Shown here: in pieces, positions 1-11,250 of the stretch
How the letters are laid out: each line of letters begins with the position of its first letter
How positions within the stretch are numbered: position 1 is the first letter of the stretch
Origin: Hydractinia symbiolongicarpus
Lineage: Eukaryota > Cnidaria > Hydrozoa > Anthoathecata > Hydractiniidae
Reading direction: 5' to 3'
DNA length: 64,000 nucleotides
Assembly: GCF_029227915.1 (NCBI RefSeq)
Contig: NC_079882.1
Coordinates: 5,332,001 to 5,396,000 of the forward strand
Notes under the pieces: model-generated
Seen by the model: the letters and a program-made list of their open reading frames with translations, nothing else
What the model was told of the DNA's origin: nothing
Database searches by the model: none
Position numbers and translations under genes: made by a program

Positions 1-351
1 CAACGTAATCGGTTGCCGATCGAGTTGGAAGTAGTTAGTGTTGAGTTTGTTGGGAATGAAAAACGAAGTAACCTTAATATCTGTTTTTGCGTATTAAGCT
101 GTTTAACACAACAGAATACAGCAGGCGAATCAGCAAAAAAATAGTAGGTTAGCTTTGCTTTTAAAAAAAAAAAAATCATTTTTTAGGTTTTCTTTTCTAT
201 GGGTTATAAATAAAGCATAATTTTTATATGATTTTTGGTTTAAACTTCCAACCTTGTCTCCAAAGTTCTTTTCTTTTTTCACATTGAGGCCGGTGACTTG
301 GGTAAAAAAAACCTGGGAACTTCGTGAATATTTAAACTTTAAAATAAAACA
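1..351. other. Non-coding, nothing recognised
   Basis: AT-rich sequence with short A and T runs. No convincing coding frame, RNA gene or repeat end is visible. It ends where homology to the HINE-like repeat begins. Confidence 0.5.
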
Positions 352-1416
352 AAACAAGAAGCCCTGGGGGCTCTAAGAATTTCCGCGCGCTACCAAAATA
401 TTTGATGAAAACCTGCTAATTCGTTGTGTTATTGTGCCAAACATTTGAAGGGGTTTGGTGCATGAACCTCTGAAGATAAAGCACTCTAGTGACATTATAT
501 CTTACAACAAACGCAAACAAAACGAAACGTGTCATTAAACTCACATTTTAAAAGAAATTGCTAACAAAAAATACGGCCTATCATTCATGGTTGAAAGTCT
601 TGCGATTGAAACGTTTATGGTCTTAAACGGCATTAGTTAACAAAAAATCAAAATTTTGATGTGACCATCATTTTCAGCATACTTTTTTTATTAACTGTGT
701 CAATTTTTGTCGAAAATAAAGCAGTTTTAATTTTTGGATAAATTTTGGTCTGAAATGACATTTAGGTGACAAAAAATCAAACTTTTGTACCATAATCATT
801 TTCAGCATACTTTATTTGTTAACTGTGCCAGATTTAGCCGAAAATGAAGTGGTTTTAATTTTTGGACCAATTTTGGCCTAAAATGGCATTTAGGTGACAA
901 AAATCAAAATTTTGATGTCACCATTATGTTCAGCATACTTTTTTTGTTAACTTTGCCAATTTTTGTTGAAAATGAAGTAGTTTTAATTTTTGGACCAATT
1001 TTGGCCTAAAATGACATTTAAGGTGACAAAAAACCAAAATTTTGATGTCACCATCATGTTCAGCATACTTTATTTGTTAACTTGTGCCAAATTTTGTTGA
1101 AAATAAAGTAGTTCTAATTTTTTGACCAATCTTGGCCTAAAATGACATTTAGGTGACTAAAATCAAAATTATTATGTGACCATTATGTTCAGCATACTTT
1201 TTTTGTTAAATGTGCCAAATTTTGTCGAAAACAAATACCAATTTTAGCCTGAAACGTCAATACGAGACTTCCCAGTAGTTAAGGAGCTTGGGTACGAAGT
1301 TTACATCTGTGACGGACAACGTGAAATCCCAGGGTCGATTTTTTCTCAAAAAATGCTCCGAAAGAAAAAAACGACGGTTTTAAAGAATTTCCTATGCCTT
1401 CGGGCGCGGAAATTCA
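352..1416. mobile_element. HINE/MITE-like repeat, copy A, with internal tandem array
   Basis: This block is also present as a shortened copy at about 12232-12780 in the same orientation and as an inverted copy at about 21455-22255. One end has a small GC-rich hairpin (AGCCC..GGGCT at about 360-372) followed by GAATTTCCGCGCG; the other end (about 1386-1415) has GAATTTCC..GGAAATTC, so the two ends carry matching inverted GGAAATTC blocks. Between them lie five tandem units. Subterminal inverted repeats, a variable tandem core and an end hairpin are the described plan of Helentron-associated elements (HINEs). A plain TIR-type MITE is the alternative. There is no coding capacity. Confidence 0.7.
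640..1262. repeat. Tandem array, about 5 units of 128-130 bp
   Basis: The landmark CAGCATAC recurs at about 675, 803, 931, 1061 and 1190. Each unit also holds TCAAAATTTTGATGT, a GTTAACT..GCCAA block, GAAAATGAAGTAGTTTTAA and TTGGCCTAAAATGACATTTAGG. The array is the core of the surrounding mobile element. Confidence 0.9.
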
Positions 1417-3060
1417 ATTAAAATTTAATTAAAATTTATGAAATTAAACAATTTGTTTGACAAATAATTGGTCCAAAATATCAAACAATTTCCATGGTGC
1501 GAATGTAAGTCGTATGTATAGTTTGTCAGAGATAAACCCCTTGCAACTTTAACTGACATTGACACTACTTAATAATTCGACAAGTATTTAAATGTGTTTT
1601 TTTTTAAATTTAAACGAAACAGAACACGTACATAAATTCAAAGCTATAAAAGTAAACACTAAAATAAACAATTCGTCCTGTGTTATCTTATTAAGTTAAA
1701 CAATGACTAAAAAAAATTTTTAAGTCGTTTTTTTAAGCAGTTAACAATGTTTAAAGCGAAGTGCAGAAAATCTATTGTTTATAAAAAAAAGTGTAGGGAA
1801 TATGCAGTCAAATGGAAACGCCTTCAAGGTTGAGATTTAAAACAATAAGACCACATGGATTTGATTTATAATGGTTGTAGTATCAGCATATTAAAAATTT
1901 ATCTGTGAAAAATAAAACTGAAAGTAAAATGAAAATAAATTAATAGAGGAAATTAAGAACGTGGCAACGTAAAAAAGAAACACACTTCAGACATCTTTTC
2001 AAGTAAAGATTTTCGCAGAATCAATTGCTCCGATTTTGTAATTATAAAATTTGTGACGAACTGTAAAAAATGCTTAAAATATAAAAACAAATTAAGAACA
2101 ACTTCAGGCTGAACATCAGGCAAGAACACCACGGTATAACCAAAAAAATTGAAACCTTGGTTAAAATGGGCACTCCTAAGGCTTAAACTTTATATAACTA
2201 CAATGCTGGTAAAAATAATTTTTCTGGAGACAAGACAGCCACCTCGTCTCCAGGGCTCTTCTACGCCTATGATATTCTGACGGGACTATACTAGGCGTAG
2301 AAGATCCATGTGGACGAGATTGGCGCCTACGCACAATTAAGTCATTGTTTTAAACTTCAAGTTTTCCTGTTTCGATCAGATCATGGATATATATAAGGTA
2401 TATAATAGCTTAGTTTTGGAAACTATCATCACCAAGGCGACTATTTTTAGGTGCTTAATTTCCTCATACAAAGACAACAGCTTAAGCATAAAATAAATTT
2501 TTTTTAGATGCCCCAGACTGTGACTGGCTTACAACACACAGCCCACATGACTAATTAAATGAACAACCTTGTTAAGAACGAAATTAAAGCAGACAACAAG
2601 CTTTGTTTGTTGGCTCTTAAACTCCAAACAGAATATGGGTTTTAAAACCCCATGAGTTTGTCGTGAGCTGGATTCAGACAATAACCTTGTAAACAGTTTG
2701 TTGTAAGAAAGTTGTTTGTAAGAATGTAGTTAAAAGAAGAGAGCAGCTAAGAATACCGTTTAATGGGTTCGGCGGCAAAGCGCAAGTAAAAAAGTATGTG
2801 TTATACTTTCATTTGCGCTTTGAGGTTTTTTTTGAGGTTTTAAATGCTATTCCCACTGTTAAACGAAATGGGGTCTTATTTTTTAAAGGACATTTCCAAA
2901 AACTGCATACCTTTCCCCTGTTATGGCGAATTAAAAGCCCTGATATAAGTTTTCATAGTGGAAATTATTTATGTGCAAATACTTTCGAATAATATGAAAA
3001 ATAATTTTTACACACCACATTAATACTCGCGTGTAAAAATTGCTATACATCTAAAAAACA
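1417..3060. other. Intergenic, one foldback, no gene seen
   Basis: Long AT-rich stretch with frequent stops on both strands. The only structure noted is the 76-base foldback near 2.28 kb. The open frame at 2798-2992 has no codon or family signal that I can see. Confidence 0.5.
2243..2318. repeat. Imperfect foldback hairpin (MITE remnant or hairpin RNA candidate)
   Basis: Arms at 2243-2268 and 2293-2318 pair at 22 of 26 positions around a 24-base loop. The inner arm CTTCTACGCCT is perfect against AGGCGTAGAAG. The outer CTCGTCTCCAG motif resembles one that recurs at 23.23 kb, which favours a dispersed foldback element over a unique RNA gene. Confidence 0.55.
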
Positions 3061-3064
3061 GTGT

Positions 3065-3070
3065 TTTATT
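3065..3070 (-). terminator. Poly(A) signal for the PRRT-like gene
   Basis: TTTATT on the plus strand reads AATAAA on the minus strand, about 100 bases past the stop codon of the minus-strand gene. Confidence 0.55.
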
Positions 3071-3167
3071 TAAAACTTGACATTTAATCTTAACAACTTT
3101 TTATATTTAAAAACAAGTCCTTGTGCTTTAAAAAAGCAGCTTTGTTATCACAAATAGTCTTCGTTTT

Positions 3168-4199
3168 TCAGTTTTCAGTTTTGCTCATACATGGTGGTAT
3201 CAATGATCTGCGAACGATATATGACATTGATGTAACCATTATAACTTCAGTAGATCTTGCTATAGTTTGAAATATATACCATGGCCAAGGTTTTAAACCT
3301 TCTTGCCCATCAAGAATTAATCGAAGTGAATATATTACAGCACCGACGTAAATTAATCCACTACATGTTATAGCAATGATGTTGGCCAAAAGTTTTCTAA
3401 TCGACTTATCTGCAAATATCGAGACTGACGGATCGTACTCTATCGACTTTTCAGAAGTAGTACTGGATTTCTTTTTTTTCTTTTCCACTGGAAACTCCAC
3501 TACAATCCCTGTCTCCTTTGATTTGCTATAAGTGCTCATACGTCTAAAACTTGTGTTTAAAATTTTCAAGCAACGGATGATATTGATGCAAGCATAAAGC
3601 GTCATGATTGCAACTACAAGTCCAAATAAGACGAAAAAAATATTGCATATAATCAACAAACGAAATTTGCTTGGTTCAAATATCAGGTAAAGGTGGATTG
3701 TGAAAGCCAACGTGAAATGCACAACTATGGTGATTATCACGTACTTGATGTTTTGTAATCGAGGGGAATATAATTTAACTTTTGTCGTTTCGACCAATGA
3801 AATAAACACCAATGAGAACGAGGCTGTTAAGCATGGAATTTTAAAGCCAAAGATAACGAACAAAATCTTTCGTAAAACCTTCTTGTTAAAATATTCTCCG
3901 GTCTCGTACGGATCAAGAAATAATCGGAAAGATGAGATACAGTTAAAAAAGAATAACAAAATATTTATAGCCAAGAATATTTTTCGTCTTCGCACTGATT
4001 TCTGGGTTTTGTAAACTAAACCAAGTATGCTATTGAGATTATACAGCATAAGAATAAAAAAAATGGCAGCAAATATATAATGATGACATGGCCATGCGGT
4101 TACCCATATGGCTCTTGCTGTAGAAAAATCTGGTTCTGGTTCTGGTGATAATTTATCTATTGGTTCAGGTTCGCCACCCGGTGTGGAGTTTGTACCCAT
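3168..4199 (-). CDS. Seven-helix membrane protein, PRRT3/PRRT4-like
   Basis: Single-exon gene of 343 residues. Seven hydrophobic segments can be placed at about residues 35-62, 75-98, 111-139, 153-176, 183-211, 272-297 and 305-330. The N-terminus is short (about 33 residues), acidic and proline-rich and has no signal peptide. The RRK-(x)n-RLFLDPY pattern after helix 2 and the arrangement of helices match my recollection of the C-terminal multi-pass domain of vertebrate proline-rich transmembrane proteins 3 and 4, but the long proline-rich ectodomain of those proteins is missing. A lysine run (about residues 237-241) lies in the loop between helices 5 and 6. The function of the family is poorly known, so none is assigned. 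The start is the first ATG; a possible splice acceptor (GCAG at 4208-4211, minus strand) lies 8 bases upstream. An unrelated seven-helix receptor is the alternative. Confidence 0.78.
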   Translation of the reverse strand: MGTNSTPGGEPEPIDKLSPEPEPDFSTARAIWVTAWPCHHYIFAAIFFILMLYNLNSILGLVYKTQKSVRRRKIFLAINILLFFFNCISSFRLFLDPYETGEYFNKKVLRKILFVIFGFKIPCLTASFSLVFISLVETTKVKLYSPRLQNIKYVIITIVVHFTLAFTIHLYLIFEPSKFRLLIICNIFFVLFGLVVAIMTLYACINIIRCLKILNTSFRRMSTYSKSKETGIVVEFPVEKKKKKSSTTSEKSIEYDPSVSIFADKSIRKLLANIIAITCSGLIYVGAVIYSLRLILDGQEGLKPWPWYIFQTIARSTEVIMVTSMSYIVRRSLIPPCMSKTEN

Positions 4200-4211
4200 T
4201 TCTTCAACTGC

Positions 4212-5110
4212 GAAGCAATGTTATTCTTGTTGTCAAATACGTTGTTCTGTTTTTATTAACGACACAGTGTCTTCGTATAAATACTTTGGTTTCAAGAATA
4301 ATTCCCCAAATCATATGCAAACTTTATTCCATTGACTATTACTAGAATAAAAAATGTAAACACGCGATCTGAGAAGAGAATGACAGACATCAATATACAT
4401 TCTATAAGTGCGGCGATAAGCTCTGAAGCATGTATTTAAAAATATATTAATAAACCACGTTAGGCTGTATGCTTGAATATAAACCGCACCTGGTAATGAG
4501 GAGATAAGACACGTCCTTTTTTCAATCTATTTTACACGCTACCACTTTCGATCCAAATATTTTAAAAAAACTAACCTTACAGATAAGACTTCATCAACCT
4601 TTCAAGCAGGTGAACGAAATCGTTTTCTCTGAATATACACGTGCTATTGTGTTTTCCAATTTGATTAATTAATGCTATATCCAGTAATTACGCAGAGCTT
4701 ATAAACTCATTTGATATTAATTGTGTTTTGCAATCTTTTTAGTAGGCTGTGCCAGGGTTAATTGCTAACAATGGTTTAGAATTTTTAATGAATACCTTTA
4801 CCACAGTTTTGTGAAAGGGGAAAAATTTAAGATAATAATCGAGAACCCGTGTAACTTAGTTTCGTTTCTCCACAGGATACAAATGTTAAAGAAGTTCAAA
4901 TACCAACCTCGTTCCAAAATGTTAAAATTTATTCTATTTGCTGAAGATACTAATTAAAGTGGGAATAAATTATGAAAATTTTTTATAAGTGTCTTCGCGA
5001 GGGCGCCGAAAAAATTGAGATTTCAGGGGTTCTAGCTCGCCAAAATAGCTTTGCTGGAGTTTATTTACTCTTAATAGTCATCGCTATTTCTACAATAATA
5101 GTACGTTCAT
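4212..5110. other. Non-coding, upstream of the PRRT-like gene
   Basis: Would hold the promoter of the minus-strand gene. No clear core promoter motif or other feature was recognised. Confidence 0.4.
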
Positions 5111-5114
5111 CTTT

Positions 5115-5396
5115 TTAAATAATGGTTCGTAATGAAGCCAGATGAAATAAATTTTCCAAAATAAAGATAGCGGTTATTCTTCTGTCAATAAATTCATTTC
5201 CAACTTCAAGAAGATCCAGTTCGTCTGTGATCTTCTTGTGTGCGTTTAACAAACAATGCATTGAAAAGCTTGCTCTGATACGGGAATTATTTTCTTTGTC
5301 CAGACTTTCTTGCAAACAAAGCTCCCACAACCCCATCAGTTGCCCGTACCTGCACGCATGTATGCTACTACTGTGATTGTCTATCGAGCCACACAA
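5115..5396 (-). pseudogene. Possible orphan terminal exon or gene remnant
   Basis: A minus-strand open frame of up to 93 codons ending in TAA is richer in G+C than its surroundings and has a normal-looking, leucine-rich helical composition. A possible acceptor (GTGCAG) falls about 50 bases into it, so the coding part might begin near 5345. I do not recognise the protein and found no partner exon upstream on the minus strand. It could be a last exon whose other exons I missed, a decayed gene, or chance. Confidence 0.25.
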
Positions 5397-5399
5397 AGT

Positions 5400-6163
5400 T
5401 GTTAAAGTTATTTTTTAATCAATTTAGATAGAATATCTTTTTACTAGGTTTGATATTTATAGTTAATATTAATTCAATTCTCTTTCTTTTTGCTTAAAAA
5501 ACGCTTTTTAGAGTATTGGGCATTGCAGCCGGGGGAGGAGGGAGCAGGCACAACACCCGTCTTCCGTAACATTAAAGCGGTAAACAAAGATAATGATGGC
5601 GGACACAGTACCGTATCCCAGGGAGAAAACTAAACACATCTGATCCAGACATCCATTCCAAAGCGAGCATTATGTTGTTTTCTTTTAGCTAGGTATGTCT
5701 TAACTGTCCTTAACTGTTGAATTTATTTACGATGGTCCTTTATGGCTCACTTCCCTTTCAATTTAAAGCATTCTGATCTGAAAGACTCACTTTTTTGAAA
5801 TGGTCAAATTCGAGTTAGAGATTCGTTAAATTTGTAAAAACAATAAACCAAACGATTATAAAGCTTTTGCCTTTTCTTTCTTCTGAATAGTAAAACCAAC
5901 AAAGTAGCTCGCTACATTCAGTCAGGGAAAACAGATTAGGATGTCAGACTAGTTATAGCTAGCTAGGCTATTTGCCAAATTAGAAAAGGAATTCATAACC
6001 TAGCTTGGCTATTTTATCCTAGTAGGCTATGATATTTTTTTAAAATAAAAAAAAATTAACATTAAAGCGCTTTCCGCATCTTTATTTCACTCTCTTTGTG
6101 CTGCCAAAGTTCAAAACTTGATACAGTACAGTCTGGAATGTAATCTACCGCGTACAGGCTAAC
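5400..6163. other. Non-coding
   Basis: No gene recognised. A short frame near 5591 beginning with two ATG codons is stopped after 16 codons and has no splice donor. Confidence 0.4.
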
Positions 6164-6164
6164 G

Positions 6165-6639
6165 AGGGTGCCGATAAGCCGCATACGCCGTAAAAAGTGC
6201 GGGCGTTTTCAGGCGAGTTCGGCGTTTTAAAAAAAATTCAGGTATTTGCTCGAAAAAACTCGCATAGTCCCGCACAATGCCCGAAAAGAAAAAGATTCAC
6301 CATAAATGACTCTTGAAGAATTATTTAAAAAACTATAAAAAATAAAATAAACTAATTATATGGTAGCTAAGTTCTTAAAAGAACCGTTTTTTATGGTTTT
6401 TAATAAGATTTACTTGATAAATAACTTATATATATAAACTTTATTACCTCCTTTCTCTTCAAACGCGTCCTTTCAACTGTCGTCCGCCATGTTTATGTTA
6501 CAAGGTGTTGCATTTCGGGAATCTTCCGGGCGTGTTCGGGAAAGTGCGGGCGGTTTCGGCGGACAACCGTCAATTTAATTCGAAAAGTTGTCCGAACTCG
6601 CCCTTATATATGCGTGCGTTTGCGGCTTATCGGCACCCT
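6165..6639. mobile_element. Short TIR transposon (MITE), 475 bp
   Basis: The ends are near-perfect inverted repeats: AGGGTGCCGATAAGCCGCA at 6165 and its complement ending at 6639. Inside, both flanks are rich in CGG/GCGGGCGTTT-type subterminal motifs in inverted orientation, around an AT-rich core with no coding capacity. I could not find a convincing target-site duplication, so the superfamily is left open. Confidence 0.82.
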
Positions 6640-6640
6640 C

Positions 6641-7680
6641 TTACATGCTTATATCACACCTTTGCGTGGAGGACGGCAGTTGTTTGTCTTTTGTTATAAT
6701 TAAATCCTTTAACAGTTTTGCGGGTTTATAATTGTGTGTTAAAAAACAATGCGCTCGCGAAGAAGTATCGGAAGAATTATATTTCTTGTAATAGCGAGAT
6801 GCATTGTGTAAATGTATTGATAAGCTATTTCCTTAAGTATTAGCATGAAGTAATTTTATAATAAAAATCTTTCGCGAAGTTTTATAATACATTGCACGAG
6901 AATGTATTGTTGATTTAATTACTTAAAAAGATTCCAGCGCGTTTAATTTAAGAAACATATGAGCATTGTTCACAACTATTAAATGACTCGCGCATTTTCT
7001 TATTAAAAGAATACAACTACGGTTTATTTTTGTAAAACAAATGGTGTATATTCTGAAATACTTGCAAGCATATATGCTTTTTTTATCGCCTTTTTTTATT
7101 TCTAAATTTTTAAAATGCAATCTAAAAAAACATTTCTATCGCTGGTTTTGACATTTTGTAAAAATACAATCGCGTCCATGACGAAAAAGTATACACCAAG
7201 CGAAAACTATGAATAAGCTTTTTAACTTGATAAAACATAAAACAAACAAATTAACTTTAATCAAAGACTTTTTTGAAAAGAAAAAAAAAATTTATACTGG
7301 CTATAAAAATTGTGGAGCTCGCAAAAATAATCGTGGGACACACAATTCTTTCATGGAGATAATAATATTAGCGTAGTGGCCACGATAGAATGTTTGAATG
7401 TTTGTTCTACATAAAGACCACGATTTTATCATGGTTCGTGTGCACCACACTTGTTACACGAACACGATGTTAACAAACCTTTTCACAGTACTGTTATATT
7501 GCGTTTGGATGGGGAAAACATTTTTCCCAGGTTTTTTTTGACTTACCGACTTGGGTATTTACTACCAAAAGTGAGTCGGTCAAAGGACATGAACATAACA
7601 TATTTTTGATGGCAGCCCAATATATATTAGACCATAGTGGATTGATTGCTTCATGTGTTTCCCTTCTTTATTTTCTTCTT
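6641..7680. other. Non-coding
   Basis: AT-rich, no gene or RNA recognised. Confidence 0.4.
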
Positions 7681-8016
7681 TTTGCATATCTTGCATGGCT
7701 AGCCTCACAAATATCGAGGGATATACCCTGTCTATTATTTCCAGAAGGGGCCATGGCTTTGATGGGGAGACCTGAAGTATTTATTGCTCTTTTTGAGCTA
7801 CGCAAAATCAATTAGGGTCAGCACTCTGTCAGACAACTCCCTGCAAACATCCAACGGCCCACACAATGCACCATCTCCCCAATTTCCCTCACATGGCTTG
7901 GGTTAACCCAGGGCTATGGTAATATTCAATTGGCTATATTGAATCGCCGTCAAGGGGAATCGAACCAGGTTTCCTGCACAAAGTGCGAGAGTGATAACCG
8001 CTAAACTACGGCACCA
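7680..8016 (-). mobile_element. tRNA-derived SINE, copy 1
   Basis: Read on the minus strand from 8016, the head carries an RNA polymerase III A box (TAGTTTAGCGG) and B box (GGTTCGATTCC) at tRNA-like spacing. The tRNA fold is poor: the anticodon stem has a mismatch and the position before the anticodon is not T. It is followed by a non-tRNA body containing TGGGTTAACCC and CCATGTGAGGG, shared with the copy at 11.1 kb. The far tail (around 7700-7760) resembles sequence at about 23680-23745 (GGATATACCCTGTC). The left boundary is approximate. Confidence 0.7.
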
Positions 8017-8019
8017 AAG

Positions 8020-10310
8020 GTTGCTTCGACCTTATAACCAGTTAATCTTAATCAAGAGATATCATTAAAACATGGTACAGAAAAAACTATTATTTAATGA
8101 GCAACTTAGAAAATAAAAGTAGCTACAAAAACGATTTATTTATTCTATGTTTTCATAAAACCTTTGGCTTCAATCGCCACAGTCTTGCAGCATGAAAACT
8201 GCAAAGAGAGTTTTTTTAATTAATTATTGAAAAAATTTTCTGCTATTCTAATTATATAGCTTTAAAAAATATTATTTTTTAAATTTGTAAACATGGTTTG
8301 TGTAAAGTAGGATGTAAAAATTACAGATCAAAAAATCAAAATTATCTTTTTTTAAACTGCTGAAGGATAAAAATAAACCAGGAAGTTCTCCCTCATCTAG
8401 TTTACTTATGCTAAAACCAAACCATTTTGAAATTTACTGTCTTGATTAGTTGATTGAGTTGTGAAATCGTCTAATGACAAATAAGTACATTCTGAATCGT
8501 ATATTGATTTAATGATGTTGAGGCAGAAGAAATCTGTGTCGATTTTGATGTATAGGATCTTAGTGTTTGGGGAGCAGTAAATTTGCTTATCATTTCAAGA
8601 CTGAAATATGTCAAAACGCAAACAGAACCCTGCTTTCAGCATAATGTGGAATGCAAGGATACTCATGGATACTTGAAGTGCTCTGTAGCAAAAAAGGCGA
8701 AGAAAGAAAATTATTTTTGTGTGTGGCATTGTCTTAGGTGGATATTTACATGCAGTGGACAGAGAGAAGGATTGCCCACCTTGAATAAAACGAGCCTTTT
8801 TCGCACCTGCCTAAAGATCATGTAAGAGAAAAATTGTAGAAAACTCAAAATCTCACAAATAACATAACTTTTTATTAATTTTCTATTTTTTTTAATTTGT
8901 ACGTATTTTTTTAAAGTTTATATTACATTGACTACATAATGGAAAACCCATCTGAAGTCGTTTTTCAGGAACTACACACTCTTCCATATACCCTGTGTAC
9001 ACTCAGTCGGCTTAAGCATCACAAATTTTTGTTACTGCACATAACTGGATGACTCTTTGCACAGATTTGCCAAGTCTGGTGTTGCAGCATAGTGATTGTT
9101 CTAAAAAAGAAATCTCAGCCTGATGTTCTTATAAACCAATTTATATGAACGGCATGTTTTAAATGAAACAAAACCTATACTTCGGAACGTTATTTCTTGG
9201 AGGAAGTTATGTTGATTCTCTAAAGAATATATTTTTGAATAACTTAATAATCAGAATAGGAAAATATAAGGTCAAGTACATGCTGCTTAAATGTACAAAC
9301 CTTGTAGTTTATCTACATATATTGACTCTTGTTTATGACAGCAAACATTCATTTGTGGTCATTTTACTGCAATTGGTGAATTTATACCACAGTGTACTAT
9401 CAACGTTGAGCCTTTGTTCTGCTATTTCTTCATGGCTATCACTGATATGTTACCCACGATGAATCAGATAAATCACCGTTTTGGATTCAAACTGGAACCC
9501 AGGTACAACGTTTAGAAAATTCTGATTACGACTCATCCAAAGAACACATAATGGTTGAAGTATTTAACAAATTTGTTGGTTTTTAAAAAAAACTTAATTC
9601 TGCATCATGCAAAATTAAGACAAAAAAGTTTTTTTCTAGCTCTGAATCGTTCAATCTATGATTGATATTTATTCTTCGAAACATATCAAGGGGACTCTAA
9701 ATACGATTCAGTTACCGTAGGAGGCATCCTATGATTCTTTGGTCTCTGTGACGTCAATTAGGCAGCCATTATGAATTTCAAAGCTTGAGAAGAAGCATGA
9801 CATGATAAAGCCACATGAAGTGAGGTAGCAAAAAAATTAGAAGGTTAATCACAATTATTTGCTGTACTAGACTTTTCTGTAGAAAATGAATGTTTGTATC
9901 TTAAATATTTATATGAATAGAACTAAATTAGGTAGTATCAATGTAACGTCGGAGGCAACCTTTAGGGTAAAAGTCCACTTTGATTGCAAAGCGCAGTACT
10001 AGGCAGCTGTGCGTCAAAGTCCACTGGAAAGAGAAATCCCCCACAAACCCAAAATTGCAGTGATTCCAAGCAAAATCATTGGTCAAAACAGCCAAAAACC
10101 ATGGAAACAACATTGATTTTCATAGATGGAATTTGGAATGGAATCTATAGTACAGCAAGCTTACATTAAAAACGAAGAACAAAATATAACTGTGACTACT
10201 ACCAACTGTCTTTTAAATATAGAAATGAAGCCAACCAAGCACCTTTGTGAAGGTGACCTTATAATTCAAACAATTCTATGAGATGGCTAACTGGCTGTAA
10301 AACAGAAAAA
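8020..10310. other. Non-coding desert
   Basis: Scattered short open frames only, none with family signal or plausible splicing. A TGACGTCA palindrome occurs near 9.75 kb without an associated gene. Confidence 0.4.
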
Positions 10311-10559
10311 CATTTTATGGGAGGGTGAGTCCAGCATTTTTAATAAAACTCAAAATTTCCATTAAAAAAAACAAGCATTTTAAGAATAGGCCTTCAGGTC
10401 ATTTGTCTACTTCGGTATGATCATTCAAATTTTTAATACCATTTGAAAGAGTATAAAAACAGAAAAAAAAACGAGGGTTCTCAACCAACTTTTAAGTCTA
10501 CACCAATCAAAAGTTACGACACTTGAAAAAAAAGGCCTAAATTTTGAAAACTGTTACTG

Positions 10560-11085
10560 TGGTTGTTATGAAGAAAAAAGGCATTAGTTTTGGCATCAAG
10601 TATAGGAAAAGTATTGTTTATAAATATTCACATAAAAATATTTCTGTAACAACCTAAGTTCTAAAAATTGGTAGAAATATAAAAAATAGTATCATAAATA
10701 AGACATAAAAACAATGTCACATGACCAAAACGTGCATTTTCCAGACCTATAAAAGATTTTGCAAACCAGCTCCTAAATACAAATAAAAATCACGGGAATT
10801 ATAAACATTAGTTTCTATTAAAAATTACAATGGAAAAATATTTTACATGTTTCAGGCTGTCGCATGATTAAAATGTGTATTTTGTAGACTGAGGCAGGAT
10901 TTTACAGACCAGTACATATGCACACAAAAATGATATGTAGCAATTTCGAAAGGCATTTAAAAAGGAAATGAAACTTTTAAGAAAATTTAAATCTTTCAGA
11001 TATGTCATGTTATGAAAATGTGTATTTTAAAGACCAGGTGTAATTTACAGACTAGAAGTAGTCTGTAGAAGTAGACTATAAATTG
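10560..11085. repeat. Degenerate tandem repeat, about 3 units of 143-145 bp
   Basis: Related blocks of the form TCACATGACCAAAA-CGTGCATTTT..CAGACC..GATTTTGCA.ACCAG occur at about 10716, 10859 and 11004. Similarity is partial (old repeat). It lies next to the SINE at 11.1 kb. Confidence 0.5.
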
Positions 11086-11102
11086 ATTATATACATATAA
11101 TC

Positions 11103-11250
11103 GACGCGTGGCCTTGTGGTTATGGCGTTCCCTTCAAAGTCACAAGGTCCGTGGTTCAGTCCACAGCGCGGGTATGTTTAGCAAGTGTCTTTACCACAGC
11201 TACGGGTAAACCCATGCCATGTGAGGGGAATTGGGTAGTCTAGCTGGTGT
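11103..11250 (+). mobile_element. tRNA-derived SINE, copy 2
   Basis: The head at 11103-11175 has an A-box-like TGGTTATGGCG and a B-box-like GGTTCAGTCC. The body has AAACCCATGCCATGTGAGGGGA, corresponding to the body of the minus-strand copy at 7.8-8.0 kb. It is not a functional tRNA: the arms do not pair into a clean cloverleaf. Confidence 0.65.

Noticed and set aside
3700-4014. Plus-strand 104-codon frame
   Set aside because: Shadow of the PRRT-like gene on the opposite strand; no family signal.
7945-8016. tRNA gene on the minus strand
   Set aside because: A and B boxes are present, but the anticodon stem mispairs and the base before the anticodon is not T. The unit continues into a SINE body shared with another copy.
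11103-11175. tRNA gene on the plus strand
   Set aside because: Arms do not form a clean cloverleaf and the same SINE body follows.
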